Source: a virus. Taken from it: 27,079 nucleotides of DNA. The stretch covers positions 1 to 27,079 of the IMG/VR virus record IMGVR_UViG_3300007533_000012. One strand, given 5' to 3'. Below the pieces are notes generated by a model that saw only the letters and a list, made by a program, of their open reading frames with translations, was not told the DNA's origin and searched no databases. The translations under genes and the position numbers were made by a program. Of the stretch, positions 14,457 to 22,406 are shown in pieces. Each line of letters starts with the position of its first letter. Within the stretch, counting starts at the first letter, position 1.

Positions 14457-15548
14457 CTACAGCGTCCGGTCAAGCGTGATTGTCGCCGCGTCAACCGCGC
14501 CAGGCAGCCATGCGACACCTGTGTCGGGGTCAGTCTCGAAGAAGTCGTAATAGTAGGTGTACGACGACGCTATGGCCCGATCAGTGCCGTTGTTCTCTGT
14601 ACCGGCCGACTTCATGCCAACCTGCATCTGCCCGTCGCCGCCATCCGTCTTGCTGGCGCGTAGCAAGGTCATCAAACCCTTCACGCTGGAGACATTGGCA
14701 GGGAGGTTGGACAGACCAAACTCGGACTGTGCCGGCGGCGGATCGGGTGCCTCAATATAGTCCGTGTCATCGTTGGGCGGAGTTTCGTCGATAAGAGCAT
14801 ACCCGTCCGTTCCGGTGCTCAGCGTCCAGCCGGCCGTCGCCACATCGGAATCCGGGGTCAGCGCCGTGACCGACACAGAGCCCAGGAAGTCGTTGTTCTC
14901 TGTGCCGGCGCCGTTCCACGTCACGAAATCCTTGACATAGTACGTCTCTGCGGCGCTGGTGCTCGTGGGGTCAAGGGCTACCTGAATGATGCCGATATTA
15001 GTGGCAGAGAGAGCCAGCCCCGTAAGATTGATAACGGGAATGCCTTCGATACGAACTTCGAGAGTGCCGGCCGCGGCGTCCATGTGTAGCTTTGCTTCGA
15101 TATGAATCCACGATCCCGCAACAATCTTGTTCGGGTCAGACGTTCCCAGGGTCGTACCATAGAAACTGCCCGAGTTCACCGACACCGAGCCATCCGTGTT
15201 GATGCGCAAGGCCGCCAGAATGTTGTTGCTGCTGTCACACCAGACAATGGGGTAAGGCCCATATCCGTTGCTGCTGGGAAGTGTGGGCAGGTATACGCGG
15301 ATCGCAACCCCGACTGTCAGATGCGGGTTGTCAAGGTTCTTGCGTATAAGCGAATATGCGCCACCTCCCCCATAGGGGTTGGCGTCGAATCTGAACACCT
15401 TGTTACTGTAGAGCGGGTCCGGGTCCGTCACCAAAGCCACATCAGAGCCCGTGCCGCCGGTCGTGTGACCAGCCTGCGCATAAAGCCCCTGCACCATATA
15501 GGCCACGTTTGAGCCGTAGCTGTTGAAGTCGTCGCACCACTGGAGCAT
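14457..15548 (-). CDS. Structural protein with a concanavalin/LamG-like jelly roll
   Basis: 363 residues. The N-terminal ~210 residues (DDFNSYGSNVAYMVQGLYAQ, IRVYLPTLPSSNGYGPYPIV, GSWIHIEAKLHMDAAAGTLE, INLTGLALSATNIGIIQVAL, YYVKDFVTWNG) match the LamG/concanavalin-like fold of many phage virion proteins. It probably binds carbohydrate on the host surface. The C-terminal part has a second beta domain (PANVSSVKGLMTLLRASKTD, QMQVGMKSAGTEN) with a conserved type of virion wording. It lies between the two gp10-like genes and may decorate the tail hub. Confidence 0.6.
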   Translation of the reverse strand: MLQWCDDFNSYGSNVAYMVQGLYAQAGHTTGGTGSDVALVTDPDPLYSNKVFRFDANPYGGGGAYSLIRKNLDNPHLTVGVAIRVYLPTLPSSNGYGPYPIVWCDSSNNILAALRINTDGSVSVNSGSFYGTTLGTSDPNKIVAGSWIHIEAKLHMDAAAGTLEVRIEGIPVINLTGLALSATNIGIIQVALDPTSTSAAETYYVKDFVTWNGAGTENNDFLGSVSVTALTPDSDVATAGWTLSTGTDGYALIDETPPNDDTDYIEAPDPPPAQSEFGLSNLPANVSSVKGLMTLLRASKTDGGDGQMQVGMKSAGTENNGTDRAIASSYTYYYDFFETDPDTGVAWLPGAVDAATITLDRTL

Positions 15549-15558
15549 GGTAGTTCTC

Positions 15559-16809
15559 CTAAACCGAGGTTTTCTGTGTCGCGATAGCGCGACGGATACG
15601 TTCGATGACGCCGGGCGGGGCGATTGGTTCCGGGCTCGCCGTCACTTCAACCGGAATTCCATCCTTGTCGATGAGAAACACCGCGTCCCGAATCTGCACG
15701 TCGGTACCGGGCCACACGCCTCGGTCAAAAAGCTGCCCTTTCATACGAGCGAAAGGTGATGTTCCATCGCCAGTGAGGTACCAGACTTCTGAGGTTTCGA
15801 CGCCGAACAGCCAGAAGACATCACCCACGACGCGCACACTCCAGAGGCCATCAGGGCTGCGCTCAGCGGTGTAATAACTGAGCGGGTCAATTGTGGTTTC
15901 TCCGGGTTTGATATAGTAAAACCGGCCGTTCACGTCATATCCCTGCGCAACCACGACGATGACATAACCAGCAATGTAGCCGACACTCACAACGCCCACA
16001 TCGTCAGGGGTAGCCACAGTTGTAAACGACGGATCACCGCCACCGGAGAGTGTCGCTGCTCCCCACGTCAGATTGGCGCCGGTCACCACAGTTGTTGATA
16101 ATGAGTTGCCCGCCGTTCCAGCGGTGCGTGCTGATACACTGAGGCCCACACCGGTCGCGCTGTCACCTTTCACGTCCGCATTGGCGGTGAGGCTGGTACT
16201 GTAGGTAGTGCCGGCCACTCCCGACGCATTGAGCGCTTTGTACAGGTTGGTAAGCGATTCCAGAGTGTCGCTTCCCAGGCTCACAAGCCATGGAGTGCCG
16301 GAAGTGCCGTCTGGGGTGCCAGCGTCAACGCTACCACTGGTCCACTGGTAGTAAACCCCGGCGATTTCCACCTCGTCAGCGTCGGCAATGGCACCGGAAG
16401 TTGACAAACTGCCGGTGGCGAAACCGTCTTCCATATAGAGGTAAAGGCTGCGGCCATCGGCCATGAACAGCTTGTCCGGCGTAGCAGCCATGTAGACGGT
16501 GCCGCGAATCCCGGCGCCAAAGATACCGGACCCTATCAACGTGGCGCTCTCGTCCGTATCTATGCGGTATGCCTCTGTGCCGCTTACCAGAAAAAGAGCA
16601 TCCGAAAACGCGCCAGGTTGCGAAAAGAGGCCGCGAATAGGGCCATCGCCGACAGTTTTCCACTTGCTGAGGCCGGGACGGGCAATGAGCGCGGCCTGCT
16701 CCACCTGGTTGGTGGGGTCCTGCTCAAAAAAGCGGTTCACCACTTTGATGTCGGGCTCGGAAGCTACCAGCCGGCGGCTTTCGGAGTAGCCCAGAGGAAT
16801 CCCAGTCAT
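15559..16809 (-). CDS. P22 gp10-like packaged DNA stabilisation / tail hub protein (N-terminal half)
   Basis: 416 residues. The start (SRRLVASEPDIKVVNRFFEQ, LIARPGLSKWKTVGDGPIRG) and the beta-propeller repeats (YRIDTDESATLIGS, GTVYMAATPDKLFMADGRSL, FYYIKPGETTIDPLSYYTAE) fit the gp10 family. So do VFWLFGVETSEVWYLTGDG and FDRGVWPGTDVQIRDAVFLI. The protein ends at VIERIRRAIATQKTSV, where full-length gp10 would go on for ~150 residues. A Ser/Thr/Gly-rich insert (about residues 140-250, TSLTANADVKGDSATGVGLS, LTWGAATLSGGG) resembles a decoration domain. It overlaps the gp4-like gene by 4 nt. Confidence 0.7.
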   Translation of the reverse strand: MTGIPLGYSESRRLVASEPDIKVVNRFFEQDPTNQVEQAALIARPGLSKWKTVGDGPIRGLFSQPGAFSDALFLVSGTEAYRIDTDESATLIGSGIFGAGIRGTVYMAATPDKLFMADGRSLYLYMEDGFATGSLSTSGAIADADEVEIAGVYYQWTSGSVDAGTPDGTSGTPWLVSLGSDTLESLTNLYKALNASGVAGTTYSTSLTANADVKGDSATGVGLSVSARTAGTAGNSLSTTVVTGANLTWGAATLSGGGDPSFTTVATPDDVGVVSVGYIAGYVIVVVAQGYDVNGRFYYIKPGETTIDPLSYYTAERSPDGLWSVRVVGDVFWLFGVETSEVWYLTGDGTSPFARMKGQLFDRGVWPGTDVQIRDAVFLIDKDGIPVEVTASPEPIAPPGVIERIRRAIATQKTSV

Positions 16810-17555
16810 TCAAGATCAAACCAGCCCTGCGCGTAGGACTGATACCCTGGTTGGAGAAGTTCACCGCCGGACGTTGCTGGAGCATTCTGCCAATAGCGCG
16901 CCTGTATCTCAGACTTCATATGCCTGAATCTGGCCACGGTGGCAGAGGCCACTTCCTTGCCGTATCGAGGCGCCAGGCGGATAGCGAGCCCACAAATCCA
17001 GAAATCATCAAGCTCCGGTGGGAATGGACAATCATCAGCCAACGCCAGGTCCGCCAGCGCTTTCCAGTCAGCGAGATCGGCTCGGTACATCCACTTGCTG
17101 CCAGAGACGCCAGCCGTGTACGTATTAGAGCCTTCAATCGTGCGGCCGTTACCATCCAAGGTCAGCGTGCCAGTGCCGGACGCAGCGGCGCCAGACGCCT
17201 TCACAAGTGCCATGCGGGCGCCGTCTTCGGGGCTTTCCGGGAAATATACGGTCCTGGTGGAGCCATCCCACACCAAGCGAACATTGGCCGCCGGATAGCT
17301 GTTATTAAGCGACACCAGCGGCTGTTTCGAGCCTGGAAGAAGGGGAGGGTTTGCGGCGACTGAACCGGTGCGTTGCACTGCTGGAATGGGCCAGTCAGTA
17401 AGGTTTTCACCAACCACGAACCCATAAACCGAGTTGAGGTCGCGGTTCAGAAGGCCGAGACCTTCCGTTTGCTCAGCGGTGGTGGGGTCCTTTCCAACCG
17501 GTATGATGTTGTTTTCACGGAACCCCGCCTTGACCAGCTCAGACGCCGCAGTCAT
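16806..17555 (-). CDS. P22 gp4-like tail accessory / head-tail adaptor protein
   Basis: 249 residues. The start (ASELVKAGFRENNIIPVGKD) and the long second half with CPFPPELDDFWICGLAIRLA, PRYGKEVASATVARFRHMKS and QARYWQNAP resemble the gp4 family. That family binds below the portal, closes the filled capsid and joins it to the tail. The position between coat and gp10-like genes is as in P22. P22 gp4 is shorter (166 residues); here an extra beta-rich segment (LVWDGSTRTVYFPESPEDGA) lies in the middle. Confidence 0.65.
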   Translation of the reverse strand: MTAASELVKAGFRENNIIPVGKDPTTAEQTEGLGLLNRDLNSVYGFVVGENLTDWPIPAVQRTGSVAANPPLLPGSKQPLVSLNNSYPAANVRLVWDGSTRTVYFPESPEDGARMALVKASGAAASGTGTLTLDGNGRTIEGSNTYTAGVSGSKWMYRADLADWKALADLALADDCPFPPELDDFWICGLAIRLAPRYGKEVASATVARFRHMKSEIQARYWQNAPATSGGELLQPGYQSYAQGWFDLE

Positions 17556-17559
17556 ACCC

Positions 17560-17937
17560 TCACTCCTGCTGAACGCCTACCTTGCTGAGCAGCGTCTTGG
17601 CGTCTTCGTTCTCTTCGTAGGCGATACCGCGGCTCGTGAGGACATTCTTGAGAGCGGTGATGAGCTGTTGCGTCAGCACCTCTTTCTTGTCCTTGTCGTT
17701 GAATTCGATACCGCCAGCCTGGAGAGCGTCGGCAATCTCAGCCTTGCTCATTCCGCCGGACAAGTCGTTGTCCGGTTTGCTACCGGCGCCGTCATCCGAC
17801 TTCGGCTTGCGCTTCGGCGCAGAACCAGCCTTCTCGCTGTCATTGGGGTGGTAGGGGAGATAGTTTTCGGGCGGCGTTTCGTCGTCCTCGAAAATGTGGC
17901 CTTCGCCCGTCTCAGGGTCCCAGAATTTCTTCGACAT
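17560..17937 (-). CDS. Hypothetical virion-region protein with a HeH/SAP-like end
   Basis: 125 residues. The first ~60 are acidic, Pro/Lys/Asp-rich and probably disordered (DPETGEGHIFEDDETPPENY). The last ~60 look like a small helix-extended-loop-helix unit (GGMSKAEIADALQAGGIEFN, DKDKKEVLTQQLITALKNVL, TLLSKVG). Such small domains occur in phage genes next to the coat gene. It follows the stem-loop after the coat gene, which may lower its expression. Confidence 0.55.
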   Translation of the reverse strand: MSKKFWDPETGEGHIFEDDETPPENYLPYHPNDSEKAGSAPKRKPKSDDGAGSKPDNDLSGGMSKAEIADALQAGGIEFNDKDKKEVLTQQLITALKNVLTSRGIAYEENEDAKTLLSKVGVQQE

Positions 17938-17960
17938 TGCTTCTACCCTTATAAATGTTG

Positions 17961-17995
17961 CAACGCCGCCCAGTCTAGCTGAAAGGGCGGCGTTG
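17961..17995 (-). terminator. Stem-loop after the coat gene
   Basis: CAACGCCGCCC (17961-17971) and GGGCGGCGTTG (17985-17995) form a perfect 11-bp stem with a 13-base loop in the 81-base gap after the coat gene stop. The U-rich tract on the minus strand is poor (CAACATTTAT), so it is probably a partial terminator or a stability element that raises coat mRNA over downstream genes. Confidence 0.55.
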
Positions 17996-18018
17996 TCAAT
18001 CTATCTGGCTCAGATAGG

Positions 18019-19356
18019 TTACGTTCCGATGAGGCGCGTACCCAGGAACGGGTCAAGCACTTCAGCGCCGTACAGACAATCCCAGCGGTGAATGTGTTTG
18101 CCGGTGGAGATGTCCGATCCACGCCAGTACCGCACTGCGATACCGGTATCGGGATCGACCGCGTAGCTTGCAACACCGGTGAACGGCATCTGAAGACGGG
18201 CCGAAACCAGGCTGATTGCACGGCGATGGAACACCGACCGAATGCGCGCCTTGTCGGACGCGGCGCCCACCCACTTGACGTAGGCATTGTCAGCCGGCGC
18301 ACTGTCCACGGTACCGAATGCCGTATTGGCGTCGGTGGATGTGCCATCGTTGGTGCCCTGCACGATGATGGGCGGCGAAATCGTGACGGTTGCCGTGGTG
18401 GCAGCACCGCCAACGGTCACATCTTCGGTCACACGGAACTGCTGAAGATGCTCAGTCGCCTGCTGTGCTCGCCAATCCCAAGCATAGACGCCTTCGATGG
18501 TGAACACCTCACCGGCCTTGATCGTGGCATTGTTCGCGAGGCCCTTGAGGTCCAAGGTCTGCGTCATCTGCGCATTGCCCGCGGTACCCTTCACGTCACG
18601 ATAGTTGACGTTCTGGCTGGCGCCGTCGATCTGGTTACCGGAGCTGGAGCCATCGCCCTGAGCGCGCGTGCCCATGGTAATCAGCGGCAGCTGCTGCGTC
18701 GCATACCAGTTGACTTCCGAGATGATGGGGATGCGAACGCGTTGGAGAGCCGGAACGTTCAGGTCCTCAGTGTAGTTCGTCTGCATGGAGCCGCGAATCT
18801 TCTGGCCATCCACGAAGTTCACAACACCAGACAGGTCCTCATTGGGAACACCCTGCTCCATGAGGCGGGTATGGCCGGCCATCGCCTGAGACGGCGACGC
18901 AATACCCACCGTGGGATCGCTGGCGTTTCCGGCCGGGTCCGCGTCGGTGGGGTCGCCACCTGCCACCCACGAATGGAACTTCTTGGTCTGTCCGATCAGG
19001 AAGCCGTCAATCGAATGGGCCAGGGTGGACGCCGCCGAACGCATGGTCGAATTCTGCATGAGAGCGTTGAAGCTCGACACATATTCGATGTCGCCGATTT
19101 CAATGTGGACTTTCGAATACTGGTCCACGGAAACCGGTGCGGTACCGGTCACGATGTCCTGAGCCGCCAGGGCTGCCGTGCCGTCCTTCTTGTCGAGGAA
19201 GCGGGGCGGGCGCTTGACGTTGATGGTCAGGCCGTTTTCGTCGGAGGTCTCGTTCTTGAACTGCCCGTCAACCAGGCGGCCCATAACGAGCTGGTTCTTC
19301 AGAAGCAGGAGCATCACATTGGAGTATTCCTGCGCGTCGAGAAATTGGTTCGCCAT
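18019..19356 (-). CDS. P22 gp5-like major coat protein
   Basis: 445 residues, close to the 430 of P22 coat. MANQFLDAQEYSNVMLLLLKNQ, then FKNETSDENGLTINVKRPPR, FLDKKDGTAALAAQDIVTGT and YSKVHIEIGDIEYVSSFNAL are typical of the P22-like HK97-fold coat family. It lies right after the scaffold gene (4-nt gap) and ahead of a strong stem-loop, as expected for the most abundant virion protein. No decoration or protease domain is seen, which agrees with P22-type assembly without head protease. Confidence 0.82.
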   Translation of the reverse strand: MANQFLDAQEYSNVMLLLLKNQLVMGRLVDGQFKNETSDENGLTINVKRPPRFLDKKDGTAALAAQDIVTGTAPVSVDQYSKVHIEIGDIEYVSSFNALMQNSTMRSAASTLAHSIDGFLIGQTKKFHSWVAGGDPTDADPAGNASDPTVGIASPSQAMAGHTRLMEQGVPNEDLSGVVNFVDGQKIRGSMQTNYTEDLNVPALQRVRIPIISEVNWYATQQLPLITMGTRAQGDGSSSGNQIDGASQNVNYRDVKGTAGNAQMTQTLDLKGLANNATIKAGEVFTIEGVYAWDWRAQQATEHLQQFRVTEDVTVGGAATTATVTISPPIIVQGTNDGTSTDANTAFGTVDSAPADNAYVKWVGAASDKARIRSVFHRRAISLVSARLQMPFTGVASYAVDPDTGIAVRYWRGSDISTGKHIHRWDCLYGAEVLDPFLGTRLIGT

Positions 19357-19360
19357 ATCG

Positions 19361-20371
19361 CTAATCCTGTTTCTTCATCGCCAGGCGCTCGAACTGCTTG
19401 AAATCAGTCGTAGCCGGCGAGACTTGCTGCGTTTCTCCGCTGCCACGGGTTTTGCCCTTCGGCGGCGGGGGTGCTTGCGTCGTCTTTGGAGAAGTGCTGG
19501 ATTGCGGGGTCTGTTGGCCCGAATGCTCTTCGGCGTCCGACGACTCGGACGAAAGTTCAGCTTCCTTGGTGCCGAACCAGGCGGCTTGCCGCGCAGGCGA
19601 CATGGCCGAAACACTTTTGGCTTCCTTCGGATTGGAGGCCATCGCGTAGATGATCTGTGGACCGTGCTCGCTCTCCATGGCCAATTCGCCAAGAGTCGAG
19701 CTGATCTTCAAACCATCGTCACTGATAACTTCTTCGAAGTCATCTGCTATGTCAAGCCCCTTGGTATAGAATGCGTCAAGACGCTGGTTCTTGGCCTGCT
19801 GCGCTTCCTGCTCGGATGCAGTGCGCTGCTGCTTCTGACTGTTGGTCGTCTGCGTCTCGAATTCCTTACGGGCCTCATAGCGGGCAAGGTCGCGAATATA
19901 GGCAGCATCCAGCTCCCCATACTCGTAATCGGCCGGCTGCGGCGCGTTCGGGTCTGTCTTCGGCTTGCCGTTCTGCTGCTGCTGTTGCTGACCACCCTGC
20001 TCCAGAGCCGTGAGCCGCTGCGTCATCTGGCTCAGCTGAGCCTCCAAGTTATCTGCCCGGCGTTCCGCTGCGCGCTGACGGCCAATGGCCTGGTTGATAC
20101 GCTTCTGAGCGCTTTTATGCTGCTCATTATCCGCATCATCACCACCTTCAGGTTTCTTGTCTTTCTCCTGGTCGCCGCCCTTGGCCTTCTGTTCGCCGCC
20201 CTTGGGCGCCGGTGCGTCAGGTTCTTTGGGTGTGGGCTCAATACGTTCACCGTCGCGAGTTGCGAAGCCCTGGAACTTGTCCATGGCCTGCTCGTCGGTC
20301 ATCAAACTGTTACCCTGCGTCTGTGTGTCGGTGGTCTGTTCAGCGCTCTGCTGCGTATTTTCGTTCGTCAT
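19361..20371 (-). CDS. Scaffolding protein
   Basis: 336 residues, charged and largely disordered or helical. It has a Gln/Lys/Asp-rich N-terminal half with QQGGNSL-type and PKPKEPD-like stretches and a coiled coil (RINQAIGRQRAAERRADNLEAQL). A Q-run then leads to a helical middle (GELDAAYIRDLARYEARKEF, MESEHGPQIIYAMASNPKEA), and the C-terminus is basic, the usual coat-binding end. Placed between portal and coat as gp8 is in P22. It directs procapsid assembly and leaves the head before packaging. Confidence 0.75.
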   Translation of the reverse strand: MTNENTQQSAEQTTDTQTQGNSLMTDEQAMDKFQGFATRDGERIEPTPKEPDAPAPKGGEQKAKGGDQEKDKKPEGGDDADNEQHKSAQKRINQAIGRQRAAERRADNLEAQLSQMTQRLTALEQGGQQQQQQNGKPKTDPNAPQPADYEYGELDAAYIRDLARYEARKEFETQTTNSQKQQRTASEQEAQQAKNQRLDAFYTKGLDIADDFEEVISDDGLKISSTLGELAMESEHGPQIIYAMASNPKEAKSVSAMSPARQAAWFGTKEAELSSESSDAEEHSGQQTPQSSTSPKTTQAPPPPKGKTRGSGETQQVSPATTDFKQFERLAMKKQD

Positions 20372-20393
20372 CGTTTACTCCGTTGTGCGGCAT

Positions 20394-22406
20394 TCAGCCG
20401 GGGTGCGCGGTTTCGATAGCGTCGAGACGATCTTGGAATCGACGGCTCGCGATCTGACTGTTCGTGTCTGCAACCTTGCGGGCCTCTTCAACCGGAGCAT
20501 TTTCGGTCTGGGCGCCGTAGTGGCGGGCACGGGCGAAGTTCATAGCGGCTTTCGACTGAGTTTCGAGGTAGTCAGCCATAGCCTGCCGCACTTCGGCCTG
20601 GATTTGCTTACTCTGCTGGTCAGCCTGCTGCTTGGCACGCTGCGCGATAGCGGGGGTGATTTCATCCGGCGACAACAGGTCAGCCGGCATACCCATACGT
20701 ATGCGATTGGCGATCTTGTCAGCGCCCGGCCAATCCTGCGCCTCAACGATAAGGTCAGCTGCCAAGCCAAGAGTCTGCGGCATGGCAGTAGCAAGGGCCA
20801 TCATGTTCTCAGCCTGCTCAACCCGCTTGGTTTCGTAGCTCGGGCCGGTGGATACGGTCACGCTGTACTTGCCAGCCGTAATGTCTATGGAATTCGGGTT
20901 TGTCGTATCGTTAATAGCCTGCATGAGCGGCCGGGCATCTTTGCCCAACGCACGAACCACGCGGGGCGTGTCATACACCACCGGGAAAAGCTCGTTGATG
21001 ACGCGGCCGCAGGCTTCGATAGCTTTGGTCAGGTTGGAGTTGTAAACCTCTGTTCCCTGCTGGCTTACCATCTGGCGAGCCTTAATAGCCTTGCCCGACA
21101 CCTCATTGGACGGCATGCCCAGGTTAGCCTCGTGGATGTTTGAAACATCCTTCATGTCCTGCTCAGTCATCTGCGACTGAAGGATAAGGGCTTGCTCCAC
21201 CTGTATGGGGTCAAGGCGCTCCGGCTTCTGCCCGGATTCGGCATTCCAGATAAGTACGTTACTGTCACTTCTGTTGGACTGGTGCCATTCTTTTTCGCGG
21301 CCTGCGATAGCTTCGTTGGAGGCGAGCCATAGCTGCCGCGGCGACTGCATGATTTTCTCGGCAATAGACGAACGCCAATAGTTGTGCAGGCGCTGCGGGT
21401 CCTTCATCTGCCGGATAAGGCCCCACCGGTGCGTCTGGCCACCTATCCTGATTTCCCAGCCCGGTACCCGGAAAATAGGCACGCGGCTGATGGGCAGGTC
21501 ATATGGGCCTTCAAGAACATCGCTGCCTGAGCACCGATACATGCGCGCATATTTGCGGTACACGTCTCTGATATAAGGCTCGCCAGTAGCTGGGTGTTGC
21601 TGAATATTGGCCAGCAGCTCAGGATCATTTTTGTCAGTTATATCGACCGTTTCACCGTTTCGAAGTAGCGCAATGGTGCGTTTGCGCTCACGCATTTGCC
21701 AGTAAGCGACAATGCGAACATCTTCACGGTCAAACCACCCGCTGTTCATCAACTCAGCCGGCATCTGACTGCTTATGATGTCGGTGGGGGTGGCCCACGG
21801 ATATTCATGGCGGTAGGTGCTCAACGGCATCGTTTCGACAACGAAACAACGGCCGGCGTCTTCGCCCGTGGGCTCGGTTCGGCTTCGGTCCCATACGACG
21901 CTGAAATGGTCCGCAATCGGCCCAATCTTCATTGATTGGTGCCAAACCTCGTCATTGTCGTAGTCGATTTCCAGCTGAAAATTGCCAATGCCGGCGCACA
22001 CAGAGCCTGTCAGAGCATTGTCAAATGCCATATCTGCGCGGCTGTTTTTCTGAATGCTGCGAACGATACCTTCGCGCACCTTCGCCACGTCCTTAGTGCC
22101 GCCATGGTCAGGGATGATACGAATAGCAGTTTCGTTCATCAGGCGGGCGCCGAGAACCTGTCCAACAAAGGCCGGGAGACGGTTGATTGTCAGCACGGGC
22201 TTGCGCTTGCGAATACGGGCCTGCTTTACTTTCTCGTCCCACTGCTCACCAACGAGAAACTGCAAATCCTCGATACCAGCTTGCCGGTTGTTAAGATCAT
22301 ATGATTCATCGCCGGCGAACTTCTCACGCATATCGCGCAGGAATGCGGCTTCGTCGCCATTGAATTCAGGCGGTAACTGGATTTTGGGCTTTTTGTCCCG
22401 CGCCAT
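20394..22406 (-). CDS. P22-like portal protein
   Basis: 670 residues from ATG 22406, which overlaps the terminase stop (TAATG); an in-frame ATG at 22418 is less likely. Family features include GIEDLQFLVGEQWDEKVKQA, RKRKPVLTINRLPAFVGQVL and RIIPDHGG near the start. The middle has WRSSIAEKIMQSPRQLWLAS and NEAIAGREKEWHQSNRSDSN, followed by MPSNEVSGKAIKARQMVSQQ. A helical barrel-like C-terminus rich in Gln and Ala follows. Twelve copies form the ring through which DNA enters and leaves the head. Confidence 0.85.
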   Translation of the reverse strand: MARDKKPKIQLPPEFNGDEAAFLRDMREKFAGDESYDLNNRQAGIEDLQFLVGEQWDEKVKQARIRKRKPVLTINRLPAFVGQVLGARLMNETAIRIIPDHGGTKDVAKVREGIVRSIQKNSRADMAFDNALTGSVCAGIGNFQLEIDYDNDEVWHQSMKIGPIADHFSVVWDRSRTEPTGEDAGRCFVVETMPLSTYRHEYPWATPTDIISSQMPAELMNSGWFDREDVRIVAYWQMRERKRTIALLRNGETVDITDKNDPELLANIQQHPATGEPYIRDVYRKYARMYRCSGSDVLEGPYDLPISRVPIFRVPGWEIRIGGQTHRWGLIRQMKDPQRLHNYWRSSIAEKIMQSPRQLWLASNEAIAGREKEWHQSNRSDSNVLIWNAESGQKPERLDPIQVEQALILQSQMTEQDMKDVSNIHEANLGMPSNEVSGKAIKARQMVSQQGTEVYNSNLTKAIEACGRVINELFPVVYDTPRVVRALGKDARPLMQAINDTTNPNSIDITAGKYSVTVSTGPSYETKRVEQAENMMALATAMPQTLGLAADLIVEAQDWPGADKIANRIRMGMPADLLSPDEITPAIAQRAKQQADQQSKQIQAEVRQAMADYLETQSKAAMNFARARHYGAQTENAPVEEARKVADTNSQIASRRFQDRLDAIETAHPG

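Noticed and set aside
18088-19401. 437-codon open frame on the plus strand
   Set aside because: It is antisense to the whole coat protein gene, has no ribosome binding site and no recognisable domain. Long antisense frames are common in GC-rich genes.
19178-21143. 413- and 328-codon plus-strand frames
   Set aside because: Antisense shadows of the scaffold and portal genes with low-complexity translation.
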